Assembly: GCA_028694795.1 (NCBI GenBank)
Contig: JAQVKF010000005.1
Coordinates: 1-46,324, forward strand
Direction of reading: 5' to 3'
Length of the DNA: 46,324 nucleotides
Source: Thermoguttaceae bacterium
Lineage (GTDB): Bacteria > Planctomycetota > Planctomycetia > Pirellulales > Thermoguttaceae
Positions 8,649-17,674 of the stretch are shown piece after piece. Positions within the stretch are counted from its first letter, which is position 1. Every line of letters starts with the position of its first letter. Made by a program: the position numbers and the translations under genes. Below the pieces are notes generated by a model that had not been told where the DNA came from, made no database searches, and saw only the letters and a program-made list of their open reading frames with translations.

Positions 8649-10622
8649 TTATCCCGCACGGAACACAAATACCAGCAGCAACTGAATGACGACCGCGATC
8701 AGAGCGGCTCCCGCGATCAATCCACCGCTAATCGTCTCTTGGTTTTCAGCAAACGTTTTGACAAGCCCTTTTTCATGCGGGTTTCGTTCCTGCGTCCATT
8801 GCATATACCAAAAAAAGAACGAACCGAGAAACATCACAAAACTGGTTGAAAATTCGAGCAGACACGCCAAACCAAGTCCGACGGGTGACAGCGGGAATTT
8901 TCCATGGGTCTGCTCTCGGACGATTTCCAACACGATCCCCAAAAGCCCGCCAATCAGAGCGGCCCAGCACGCCGACGCCGGCAGTGCGCTAAGCCCCTTG
9001 GAAAGCAACTCAGCCACCGCCTTCCACGCTACGGCGGATGGCATTTTGTATTCCGCCGAAATTACATTCGTTGGTCCATTCTGTAAAAACAGCAGATACC
9101 ACACAGGTACCGCGACGAGCGTTCCAGCGATAATGCCCAACACATGACCGATTGCCTGTTGACGTGGCTTAGCTCCCAACATATATCCCGGCTTAATATC
9201 CATGAGCAGGTTAGCGGCGTTACTCGAAACCGAGGCCGTGATCCCCGCCGAGGCGAGATTTGTCGTCATACAGCCCGGATGAAGTACCGCGAACGCCAAT
9301 TGTGTCAATTTCCCCAACGGGCCCACAGGAGTAATGGCCGTCAACGCCGTCGCGTGGACCGCGATGATCGTAAAGACAAATATCAACGGAATGGCCACAC
9401 AGCCCAGCAAAATCGGTACATCGAAAAACGCCCACGTTTCGATCACGACCAACGTACTCATAATCGGAATACCGATCCAAAAAACGTTGTACGGCAATTC
9501 GATATGTTTTAGGCAATCTTCCGGTTCATTCTCTTTTTTTCTACCGAATTTCATCGCCGCAATGAGGGCCTTCGGGTTCGCGAAGAAACTCCAGAGGGAG
9601 GCCGTGGTCATCAGGGCCACACCGCCCCATAATGCCCAACGCACGATTTCGCCAAAACCGTAAACGCCCAGCTGCGGAATCTCGTTCTCCACCGCACAGG
9701 TAATATCTCCCGTATGGATCATCCAGGGTGCGAGAATACAGTAGTTAATAATCGCTCCAACTAAAAGCGAAACTCCTGTACGAATCCCCACTAATCCGCC
9801 CAACCCGAACATGGCGATATCATTACCACAGACGATCGAGAGTTGCCGCAAGTCAATCCCCGCGATACTTAGCGGCTTTTCCATCAGATTATAAATCCAA
9901 GCGTCAAACGTTTCAGGCAATCGCAGCCATGTGGGAAAAAGCAGCTTTTCGAGCAACGTATGATGCGACAGAATCGTCCAAACGGCGGAAAACGCCGCCG
10001 CGATCGCGAGTAGTTTGGCCTTGAGCAGCCCGGCAGCCGCTTCACGGGCGGAGGTCTCTGTTGGACCGTTGTCCGCCGCGTGTTCCGCCGCATGCAACGA
10101 ATCGAGTACGATACCCGCCGCGCGTCCCTCTGGAAATGGCTGTTGTTCGTCGTTAATGAACCGACGTTTGAGTGGAAAAGCGAACAGAACGCCTAACACA
10201 CAGATCGAAATAATCCAGATTGTGATCGGAACCCCAGGCAACTCTTTACCGGTAATGAGCATGTAGGCCGGAAACATAGCGGTAAGCGGCATGACAATGT
10301 AACCAGCGGCGGTCGCGATGGATTGCGTACAGTTATTCTCCAGAATGGTCAGTTCTTTCGCCAATCCAATTTTGGAAAGAATTTTGAAAATCGCAAACGC
10401 GAGGATGACCGAAGTCATCCCAACACCGACGCTCCAACCAGTTTTCGCGCCAATATAGAGATTCGTAATCGATAACACCCCACCCAAAAGCATTCCGGTG
10501 ATTGCGGAACGCCAGGTGAGTTGCGGCATATCGCCACGATAAACATTTTCCAGCCACCAATGATCTTTTTGCTCACGTGTCCACGTTTTAATCTGTTCAT
10601 CCGTTAGTTGTTTAATCGCCAT
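8649..10622 (-). CDS. OPT-family oligopeptide/metal-chelate transporter
   Basis: A 658-residue, highly hydrophobic protein with roughly 14 or more membrane segments. Family marks include the early GVLSITNLYIGAKTGWSVG, the NNCTQSIATAAGYIVMPL segment near residue 115, and FPEGRAAGIVLDSLHAAEHA near 185, all typical of bacterial oligopeptide transporter (OPT) proteins. These carry small peptides or metal chelates into the cell, probably by proton symport. ATG 10622 is used because GAGGGTGGT precedes it; the longer frame adds 18 untypical residues. The gene is monocistronic and convergent with the protease gene. Substrate cannot be deduced, although its neighbourhood with a protease would suit peptide uptake. 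Confidence 0.88.
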   Translation of the reverse strand: MAIKQLTDEQIKTWTREQKDHWWLENVYRGDMPQLTWRSAITGMLLGGVLSITNLYIGAKTGWSVGVGMTSVILAFAIFKILSKIGLAKELTILENNCTQSIATAAGYIVMPLTAMFPAYMLITGKELPGVPITIWIISICVLGVLFAFPLKRRFINDEQQPFPEGRAAGIVLDSLHAAEHAADNGPTETSAREAAAGLLKAKLLAIAAAFSAVWTILSHHTLLEKLLFPTWLRLPETFDAWIYNLMEKPLSIAGIDLRQLSIVCGNDIAMFGLGGLVGIRTGVSLLVGAIINYCILAPWMIHTGDITCAVENEIPQLGVYGFGEIVRWALWGGVALMTTASLWSFFANPKALIAAMKFGRKKENEPEDCLKHIELPYNVFWIGIPIMSTLVVIETWAFFDVPILLGCVAIPLIFVFTIIAVHATALTAITPVGPLGKLTQLAFAVLHPGCMTTNLASAGITASVSSNAANLLMDIKPGYMLGAKPRQQAIGHVLGIIAGTLVAVPVWYLLFLQNGPTNVISAEYKMPSAVAWKAVAELLSKGLSALPASACWAALIGGLLGIVLEIVREQTHGKFPLSPVGLGLACLLEFSTSFVMFLGSFFFWYMQWTQERNPHEKGLVKTFAENQETISGGLIAGAALIAVVIQLLLVFVFRAG

Positions 10623-10854
10623 ACCACCCTCGCGTTCGTTCAAAAATAAGCAGTCCCCATCGTACCACAAAAGCAAGGGCTAACGCAAGCGGTATTCAAC
10701 AACACGAGAATCTTCCAGCGTTCAATAAAACCATCTCGACGTTGGTAAAAAGGTATAAACAATTATCCAAATCGCGGCGATATTAACAAAATTCGAATCT
10801 GCGGTCATCTTTTCGACTTAAAGTGAAATTGGATCGTACTGTCAGGTCGTAGGA

Positions 10855-11735
10855 TCAGTCTTTGGTATCGGCATATCGTATTCCCATTCCTTTGACGTAC
10901 GTCGCCGCAGTAGAATTCTCCGGTGCCTGAATGATCGGACTATTGCACTCATCCAATATCCCGACTCCGATACTCGTCACACTGCTTGGAATCGCAATGG
11001 TGTTCAAAAATTCACATCCCGCAAACGCATACATCCCGATACTCGTCACACTTTCTGGAAACGTGACCGAGGCCAGATTACTGCTGTCAAACGCACGTTC
11101 TCCAATGTTCACAACGCCTTCCGGAATCTCAAACGACTTCAGACGATGGCAACCAGAAAACCCGAAATCTCCAATATGCGTTACTTCTCGGAAAAGCTTG
11201 ATCTCGGTCAGACCAGCACAATACGCGAACGCACACGTCCCGATACTCGTTAAATTTTCTGGGAATGTGAGCAACGTTAGATTCTCACAGCCTTCAAATG
11301 CATGATCACCAATGCTCGTCACGCTTTGGGGCAACGCCACACTGGTCAAGCCTCGACAACGCAAAAAGGCCGAATCTTCGATACTCGTTAAATTTTCTGG
11401 GAAATGAGATATTCACCAGAGCGGAACGTTCTGCAAAGGCAAATGCTCCAATGGTAGCCACACCATCCGGAATCGTGTAGGACCTGTAGATGGTACCGTT
11501 CGGACCGCTCCATGATAAGTATGTAAAACTTTACCATCTCGCGTGAAAAGTACCCCATCCACATCCTGATATGACGCATTGTCCAAGGCAATCTCGATTT
11601 TGCCCAGATTCCAGCAATGATAAAACGCTCCACATCCAATGCTCGTCACGCTGCTCGGAATCTTCACCGAACACAATTTTCTACACATCGAAAACGCTCG
11701 TTCCCCGATATTCTGGATTCTCTTTTTGGATGTGA
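10855..11735 (-). pseudogene. BspA-like leucine-rich repeat protein, frameshifted
   Basis: Translation in three successive frames gives one continuous BspA/LRR_5-type protein, with repeats built on the pattern SVTSIGxxAFxxC..L..I..P. Reading starts near 11735-11688 (IGERAFSMCRKLC) and shifts frame near 11515, inside a lineage-typical DGVLFTRDGKVL segment. It continues as YTIPDGVATIGAFAFAE, then shifts again near 11400, where one extra C in the CCC of ISFPEN breaks the frame. The last 170 residues are intact with about six repeats and a terminal APENSTAATYVKGMGIRYA. No signal peptide or start is found upstream: an in-frame stop occurs near 11743. Such proteins are usually surface adhesins. Two frameshifts could also be sequencing errors, but the missing 5' end argues for decay. 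Confidence 0.75.
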
Positions 11736-11889
11736 GTGTGAACTAAGGGCGAAAAATCCGCCGTCACCGTAATGATAATAAAAAAGATACAAGTGAACGG
11801 GGAAAACAATATAACTGGACACAATGGTACTATATTCAGAGGTCGTCTAACTAGACCCGCCGGACACTATTCTATACTATTTCTACTAG

Positions 11890-12143
11890 GGCATGTTCAC
11901 ACAAGTTGCCCCCTCAATCAGAACGACCGGCTGTGCCTGCGTCAGGTAAGCGATACCTGCGTCAGACAAAAAGTTTGCGTATTTTCTACGAAAATGCTTT
12001 TTTCGTCAAACTTTTTTGAGGCGAAAAATCAATGAGAGGAAACCTTTTGCAAAAAGTTTCCCCCAAACGCCCCTTCCAAAACTTTTTGCTAGACGTGCAA
12101 ACTGCAACGTAGGTCAACATGGCACGACGTTGGAGTACACACC
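11890..12143 (-). mobile_element. MITE copy 1 (inverted orientation)
   Basis: Flanked on both sides by CTAG (11886-11889 and 12144-12147). The left end GGCATGTTCACACAAGTTGC is the reverse complement of the right end of copies 3-5. The interior carries the shared AAAAGTTT palindrome and the AAACTTTTTGCTAGACGTGC segment, in the orientation opposite to copies 3-5. The right end is degenerate (ACACC). It lies between the LRR pseudogene and the 3' end of carB. Any short open frames inside are shared by all copies and look non-coding. Confidence 0.75.
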
Positions 12144-12167
12144 CTAGCCCTCGCGGGCCGCCGCAAA

Positions 12168-15100
12168 TTACCGAGCGTTTCTCAAATGGCGATGATATTC
12201 CTGTAAGCTGCAAACGGTCATGCGTTCCATTTCGAGTCGTGATTCGAGACCTTCGATCGCACTCGCCGCCGCGGGAAGCGTCGTGGTAATTGGAATGCCC
12301 GCCGCCACGGCTCCACAGCGCATCCGAATTTCATCCACCATGGCCGCCGCGCCCGTTTCCGGCGTGTTGATAATCCAAGCGATCTTCTTTTCATGCAACA
12401 AATCAAGCAGATTCGGGCGTCCTTGGCAAATCCGATAAACCGCGCTGCACGTCATACCCGCATCGTATAACGCCGTCGCCGTTCCGCACGTTGCGTAAAG
12501 TTGGAACCCAAGCTCGACAAGCCGACGCACGAGTGGAATCGCTTCCGCTTTGTCCGCGTTACGCAGCGATACAAACACTCCACCTTTGGAGGGAATCGTG
12601 TTGCCCGCCGCCTCCTGTGATTTGAGATACGCCGCACCACGATTGAATTCGATTCCCATCACCTCGCCGGTCGATTTCATCTCAGGGGAAAGCACGATAT
12701 CGACCCCAGGAAACTTGACGAATGGAAACACCGCTTCTTTGAACGTCGTGTAAGGAATCGTCACTTCTTTGGTAAAATGCTGCTCTTCCAGTGTTTGACC
12801 AACCATGCACAACGCCGCCTTTTTGGCCAAAGGAATCCCCGTTGATTTGCTCGCGAACGGAATGGTCCGCGACGCTCGTGGATTGACCTCTAATATATAC
12901 ACTTTGTCCTGACGTACAGCGAACTGAATGTTCATCAGTCCACAAACATGCAGGTGTTCCGAGAGATTCATCGCGTGTTTGCGTATCGTCGCAAGCACGG
13001 TCTGCGAAAGGCAATGAGGCGGAATCGAACAGGCGGAGTCGCCCGAATGAATTCCCGCATATTCAACGTGTTCCATAATCGCGCCAATCACCGTCGTTCG
13101 ACCATCCGAAACACAATCGACGTCCAGTTCCACCGCATCTTCCAAAAATCGGTCGATCAGAATCGGTTTTCCCTCCGAGATAGCCGCCGCCGCTTCGACA
13201 TACTGGCGAAGATATTTCTCTTTGTACACGATGACCATCGCTCGCCCACCCAACACGAACGATGGACGCACGAGAACGGGGTAACCGATCCGCTCGGTGA
13301 TCGCGATCGCCTCTTCCACGGTATGGGCGATACCACTTTCCGGTTGGAGAATTTCCAGTTTTTCGGCTAGTTGCTTAAAATAATCTCGATCTTCCGCCGC
13401 ATCGATATTTTTGGGACTCGTACCGATCACTCGCACACCGGCCGCTTCGAGTGACGCGGCCAGATTGAGAGGCGTTTGCCCACCAAATTGTACGATCACA
13501 CCCTGACACTGTTCACGTTCATAAATGTTCAGTATATCTTCCAACGTGAGCGGCTCAAAATACAGCTTATCGCTCGTGTCATAGTCAGTCGAAACCGTTT
13601 CCGGATTGCTGTTGGCCATAATCGTCTCGTAACCCGCCGCATGGAGCGCGAACGCCGCATGGACGCAGCAGTAATCAAACTCGATCCCCTGGCCAATTCG
13701 GTTCGGACCACCCCCAAGAATCATGATCTTCTTTTTGCCATTCGAGTCTCGAACCGGTTCATCGTATTCGTCATAAGTCGAATAATAGTAAGGGGTAATG
13801 GCTTCAAATTCTCCCGCGCAAGTATCGACCGTTCCGTAAACCGGCGTCACGCCAAGCGATTTTCGCATCGCACGGACACCCATTTCCGTTTGATCCAACA
13901 GGTGAGCAAGTTGGCGGTCGGAAAAACCCAGCTCTTTGGCACGCCGCAAAATCGTGGCGTCGGGATGATCTTTCATCGCCCTGATTTTCGACTCAAATTG
14001 GACCAGTCCCTCCAGTTTTCGCAGGAAATAGGGGTCCATTCGCGTCAATTCGGCAAGTGTTTCGACGCTCCAGCCACGTACTAAGGCGGCATGAATACAA
14101 AAGACGCGGTCCGGATGGGGACGCTTTAATTCCGCTCGTAAATGTTCGTCGGACATCGCCTCGAATGGAGCGTCTTTACCATCCGCGCCGAACCCCGCGT
14201 GACCGGTTTCGAGCGATCGCAATCCCTTTTGGAACGATTCCTGGAATGTGCGACCTATCGCCATCGCCTCGCCAACCGACTTCATCTGGGTCCCTAGCGT
14301 CGTGTCCGCCGCAGAAAATTTTTCGAAGGTAAAACGTGGAACTTTGGTCACTACATAGTCCAACGCCGGTTCAAAACAGGCAGGCGTTTTCCCCGTAATA
14401 TCGTTACGAATTTCATCCAAGGTGTAACCGACCGCGAGCAAGGCCGCGATTTTCGCGATCGGGAATCCAGTCGCCTTACTGGCCAACGCACTCGAACGCG
14501 ACACGCGTGGATTCATCTCGATAATCACACGGCGTCCATTCTGTGGATTCACGGCCCATTGAACATTTGAACCACCCGTCTCGATACCAATTGCCGCCAT
14601 AATTCGCAAACTGTCGTCCCGCATCGCTTGATAATCGCGGTCGCTAAGCGTTTGGGCGGGAGCAACCGTAATCGAATCGCCTGTGTGGACGCCCATGGGA
14701 TCCATATTCTCGATGGAACAAACGATCACCGACGTGTCTGACTTATCGCGGATGACCTCCAGTTCAAACTCTTTCCAACCGAGTAATGATTCCTCGATTA
14801 AAACCTCCTGATTAAGACTCGCCGCTAATCCACGTTCGACGATCGTTTGGAATTCCGCCTCGTCATGCGCGATTCCCCCACCCGTGCCACCGAGCGTGAA
14901 ACCTGGACGAATAACCAGCGGCCATGAGCCGATCGTCTTGGCTGCCGTGAACGCCGATTCGAGCGAATGTGCCGAAATCGAACGCGGCGATTCGAGACCG
15001 AGTCCATTCATCAGCTGTTTGAATTCGTTACGATCTTCCGCGCGTCGAATCGCGTCGGCACTCGCGCCGATTAATTCAATTTGGTAGCGTTTGAGTACGC

Positions 15101-15416
15101 CCGATTCGGCCAATTCGAGACCAAGGTTCAGAGCCGTTTGGCCACCGAGGGTCGGCAGAATGGCATCCGGTCGTTCACGGTACAAAATTTCGTGGAGAAC
15201 TGGCACCGTCAACGGTTCGATATAGGTTCGATCAGCGAATTCTGGGTCCGTCATGATTGTCGCCGGATTGCTGTTGACGAGCAGCACTTCGAATCCTTCG
15301 CGTTTGAGCACTTTACATGCCTGAACGCCTGAATAGTCAAACTCACATCCCTGACCGATCACAATCGGACCGGAACCAATGATCATTATTTTACGAATAT
15401 CCGTACGCTTTGGCAT
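12168..15416 (-). CDS. carB: Carbamoyl-phosphate synthase large subunit
   Basis: Synthesises carbamoyl phosphate from bicarbonate, ammonia (supplied by CarA) and two ATP, for arginine and pyrimidine synthesis. It has the duplicated layout: a first ATP-grasp half opening with [20 protein letters not shown], an oligomerisation linker near 410-550, and a second half opening with [20 protein letters not shown] near 565. The C-terminal MGS-like allosteric domain has [14 protein letters not shown] near 965. The 1082 residues match the usual size of about 1070. The frame is open for 55 codons upstream, but that stretch is the dispersed hairpin repeat. The start is ATG 15416 (MPKRTDIRK), the canonical beginning; its binding site is weak (GGAA about 10 nt upstream). 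It forms a minus-strand group with the cupin gene and carA. Confidence 0.97.
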   Translation of the reverse strand: MPKRTDIRKIMIIGSGPIVIGQGCEFDYSGVQACKVLKREGFEVLLVNSNPATIMTDPEFADRTYIEPLTVPVLHEILYRERPDAILPTLGGQTALNLGLELAESGVLKRYQIELIGASADAIRRAEDRNEFKQLMNGLGLESPRSISAHSLESAFTAAKTIGSWPLVIRPGFTLGGTGGGIAHDEAEFQTIVERGLAASLNQEVLIEESLLGWKEFELEVIRDKSDTSVIVCSIENMDPMGVHTGDSITVAPAQTLSDRDYQAMRDDSLRIMAAIGIETGGSNVQWAVNPQNGRRVIIEMNPRVSRSSALASKATGFPIAKIAALLAVGYTLDEIRNDITGKTPACFEPALDYVVTKVPRFTFEKFSAADTTLGTQMKSVGEAMAIGRTFQESFQKGLRSLETGHAGFGADGKDAPFEAMSDEHLRAELKRPHPDRVFCIHAALVRGWSVETLAELTRMDPYFLRKLEGLVQFESKIRAMKDHPDATILRRAKELGFSDRQLAHLLDQTEMGVRAMRKSLGVTPVYGTVDTCAGEFEAITPYYYSTYDEYDEPVRDSNGKKKIMILGGGPNRIGQGIEFDYCCVHAAFALHAAGYETIMANSNPETVSTDYDTSDKLYFEPLTLEDILNIYEREQCQGVIVQFGGQTPLNLAASLEAAGVRVIGTSPKNIDAAEDRDYFKQLAEKLEILQPESGIAHTVEEAIAITERIGYPVLVRPSFVLGGRAMVIVYKEKYLRQYVEAAAAISEGKPILIDRFLEDAVELDVDCVSDGRTTVIGAIMEHVEYAGIHSGDSACSIPPHCLSQTVLATIRKHAMNLSEHLHVCGLMNIQFAVRQDKVYILEVNPRASRTIPFASKSTGIPLAKKAALCMVGQTLEEQHFTKEVTIPYTTFKEAVFPFVKFPGVDIVLSPEMKSTGEVMGIEFNRGAAYLKSQEAAGNTIPSKGGVFVSLRNADKAEAIPLVRRLVELGFQLYATCGTATALYDAGMTCSAVYRICQGRPNLLDLLHEKKIAWIINTPETGAAAMVDEIRMRCGAVAAGIPITTTLPAAASAIEGLESRLEMERMTVCSLQEYHRHLRNAR

Positions 15417-15503
15417 TTTATATCTGTTCCATTTGATTTGGTGTTTGCATCGGCGATTTTTCGCTGCAAAATCGCTTCTGGCCAAGTTTGGATTGGCTAT
15501 ATT
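15417..15503 (-). repeat. Dispersed hairpin repeat, copy B
   Basis: It aligns with 5988-6075 over its whole length. The core hairpin is GCGATTTT...AAAATCGC, and TGGCCAAGTT is shared. In the carB reading frame it stays open and would encode [10 protein letters not shown]...WNRYK directly fused to the CarB start, close to the peptide read from copy A. It separates carB from the cupin gene. Confidence 0.6.
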
Positions 15504-15573
15504 TCCGGTTCGAATCCGTTCTGTGGAATCCTCTTTGGATTGGGAGTCTAACTGACCACTTGATCCATGGAAT

Positions 15574-16050
15574 TCAATCAAATTTCAAACGCGCGGCCAG
15601 TTGTGGAAACATTCGGCATATTTCCTCGTCTTCCGCCCCGATAAAATCCTCGTACTCAAACCCAGGAAAAACGGTGGCGCCGACCAAGCCCCAATCGCCC
15701 GTCGAGTGAGGATTCAGAATTGCCGTCTGCCAATATCCCGCGGGAATCACACTTTGGGGAAATTCGCCGCGAGTGACATCGCCGCCGATCACCACCGTAG
15801 TCAGTCTACCATCCGGAGCGATGATATGTTGCAAAATTGATGCGCCGGCGTGGTACAACCAAATTTCGTCCGACGCGACACGATGCCATTTGGAACGATC
15901 TTGACGGCGTAACAGATAGTAAATGCTCGTGCCGCAGGTGCGACCGTCTTCCGCTTTTTGGGAACAACGATAAATTTCACGAAAAAAGCCGCCCTCCTCT
16001 GAATGTGGAGTTAACCCAAGACGTTCGATGATTTCTTCCGCTCGTGTCAT
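15574..16050 (-). CDS. Cupin-superfamily protein (DUF985/Cupin_5)
   Basis: A 158-residue single-domain protein. The opening [18 protein letters not shown], the [15 protein letters not shown] strand pair, QHIIAPDG and the late [15 protein letters not shown] segment are characteristic of the DUF985 (Cupin_5) family. This family is a beta barrel related to sugar-isomerase-like cupins with no firmly established reaction. The start has a strong GGAGGTC binding site three nucleotides before ATG. It lies between carA and carB on the same strand, which does not reveal its role. No signal peptide or membrane segment is present, so it is probably cytoplasmic. Confidence 0.88.
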   Translation of the reverse strand: MTRAEEIIERLGLTPHSEEGGFFREIYRCSQKAEDGRTCGTSIYYLLRRQDRSKWHRVASDEIWLYHAGASILQHIIAPDGRLTTVVIGGDVTRGEFPQSVIPAGYWQTAILNPHSTGDWGLVGATVFPGFEYEDFIGAEDEEICRMFPQLAARLKFD

Positions 16051-16113
16051 TTTGACCTCCGTTTTTCGCTCATTACGATCGCGTTCACATGATCACATGG
16101 GATATCACACTGG

Positions 16114-16391
16114 GGGGTGTTCACATAAGTTGCCACCTTAATCGGAGCAACCGGCTGTACCAGCGTATGGTAAAAAGTTTGCGTATTTTCTACGAAAATG
16201 CTTTTTCGTCAAACTCTTTTGAGGTGAAGAACCCATGAGAGGAAACTTTTTGCGAAAAGTTTCCCTCAAACACCCCTTCCAAAACTTTTTACTAGACGCA
16301 CAAACTTCAATATCAACCGGCATAACACTCCGATTGCTGTTATTTCATTCTTGGCCATCGGTTTTACCATGTGATTATATGTGAACACGTC
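16114..16391 (-). mobile_element. MITE copy 2 (inverted orientation)
   Basis: Bounded on the right by GTGAACACGTC followed by CTAG (16392-16395), and on the left by GGGGTGTTCACATAAGTTGC without a clear CTAG. The interior matches the other copies, including AAACTTTTTGCGAAAAGTTT, one mismatch from the perfect palindrome of copies 3 and 4. It inserted between carA and the cupin gene, and its right end touches the carA stop codon. Confidence 0.78.
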
Positions 16392-17498
16392 CTAGAACAT
16401 TTCATAAAATTGTCGAAAGATATTCCGTGCATCGTGTGGACCAGGCGCGGCTTCCGGATGGAATTGGACGCATATCACAGGTTCATTCCGATAACGGAAT
16501 CCTTCAATACTCCGGTCGTTCAAATTGAGGTGTGTTAGTTCGAGCGAGGCGGGGACGGAGTCCGGTTGAACGGCGAAGTTATGGTTTTGACTCGTAATGG
16601 CAATCGTTCCGTCGTTCAGATTTTGTACCGGATGATTGGAGCCATGGTGTCCGAACGCCAAACGCCCACATTTGGCCCCAGCCGCAATCGCCAAAATTTG
16701 ATGTCCGAGACAGATTCCCATCATCGGCACACGTCCGACAAGCGAGTTGGCGGTTTCGATGACATTTGTGACGCCCGCAGGATCGCCCGGACCATTCGAG
16801 AAAAACACCCCATTCGGTCGATAAGCCAAAATCTCTTCCGAGCTGGCGGTGTATGGCAACACGGTCACTCGCATTCCGGCGTTTTCGAGAGATCGCACGA
16901 TATTCCATTTGATTCCGAGATCAAGTGCCACGACCGTTGGAGCATCCGCAGGCAGCGGCTCCGCGTCGGTCAGCAAATCGTGAACGGTCGCTCCGTCATA
17001 CGGTTGATGGATGCTCACCTGGCTAACCGTGTTGATGCCGTCGAGTCCGGACCACTGGTTGGCAAGTTGAATCGCTTCCGCCTCGCTCATCGCAGTGTCA
17101 CTCGCGTGGAGCCACGCTTTTTGCGTACCATGTTCACGAATATGTAACACAAGCCGACGTGTATCCAAATGGGATAACGCCGGCTTATGAAAACGTTTGA
17201 GCAACTGAGCTAAACTCTCTTCCGCACGAAAATGGGACGGCTCGTTCATTTCTCGTACGAGCAGTCCACTTAAAAAAAGACCGCCTGACTCCATATCCGC
17301 GGCACAACAACCGTAGTTTCCCACTTCGGAAGTGCTGAGCGTCACGAACTGGCCGGCGTAAGAGGGATCACTAACGATCTCCTGATATCCCGTCATCCCG
17401 GTATTGAAAACGACCTCACCGGGGCTATCGGTCGCGGCTCCCTCGGACTGCCCGTAAAACACAGAGCCATCCGCAAGAGCCAAAAAATGTCGATTCAT
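16392..17498 (-). CDS. carA: Carbamoyl-phosphate synthase small subunit (glutamine amidotransferase)
   Basis: Hydrolyses glutamine and passes ammonia to CarB. The N-terminal CPSase small-chain domain opens with ALADGSVFYGQS and contains VFNTGMTGYQEI. The C-terminal class I glutaminase has the nucleophile Cys in MGICLGHQILA, HNFAV, and the His-Glu pair in QFHPEA. The 368 residues fit the family. ATG 17498 (MNRHFLALADG) is used; the longer frame adds 14 residues with no binding site. The TAG stop is part of the CTAG at the edge of MITE copy 2, so the element sits directly at the gene's end. Probably the first gene of carA-cupin-carB, if transcription passes the element. Confidence 0.95.
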   Translation of the reverse strand: MNRHFLALADGSVFYGQSEGAATDSPGEVVFNTGMTGYQEIVSDPSYAGQFVTLSTSEVGNYGCCAADMESGGLFLSGLLVREMNEPSHFRAEESLAQLLKRFHKPALSHLDTRRLVLHIREHGTQKAWLHASDTAMSEAEAIQLANQWSGLDGINTVSQVSIHQPYDGATVHDLLTDAEPLPADAPTVVALDLGIKWNIVRSLENAGMRVTVLPYTASSEEILAYRPNGVFFSNGPGDPAGVTNVIETANSLVGRVPMMGICLGHQILAIAAGAKCGRLAFGHHGSNHPVQNLNDGTIAITSQNHNFAVQPDSVPASLELTHLNLNDRSIEGFRYRNEPVICVQFHPEAAPGPHDARNIFRQFYEMF

Positions 17499-17623
17499 GT
17501 TGATTCCGCATCTAATGGGACACGACGTCGTTTTCAGCAATACTACTTTTCATGGTGATATTACCGCACATAGACTCCAATGATAACACCGTTGACCAAA
17601 ATTTTATATCCGAACCCGCGTAC

Positions 17624-17653
17624 ATACCGGAAATCGTATTCCGATTCCGGTAT
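17624..17653 (-). terminator. Hairpin downstream of glnN
   Basis: ATACCGGAA (17624-17632) pairs with TTCCGGTAT (17645-17653) around an 11-nt loop, 22 nt after the glnN stop. No T run follows on the minus strand, so it may be an mRNA-stabilising or rho-dependent end rather than an intrinsic terminator. Confidence 0.35.
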
Positions 17654-17674
17654 ATTCAGCCTTAGGAGACCGTC

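Noticed and set aside
11986-12213. Open frame giving SSKKFWKG...SPQKSLTKK, with similar frames in other MITE copies
   Set aside because: The similarity follows from the shared DNA repeat. Frames differ in length, lack starts and are broken in several copies, so no conserved peptide is supported.
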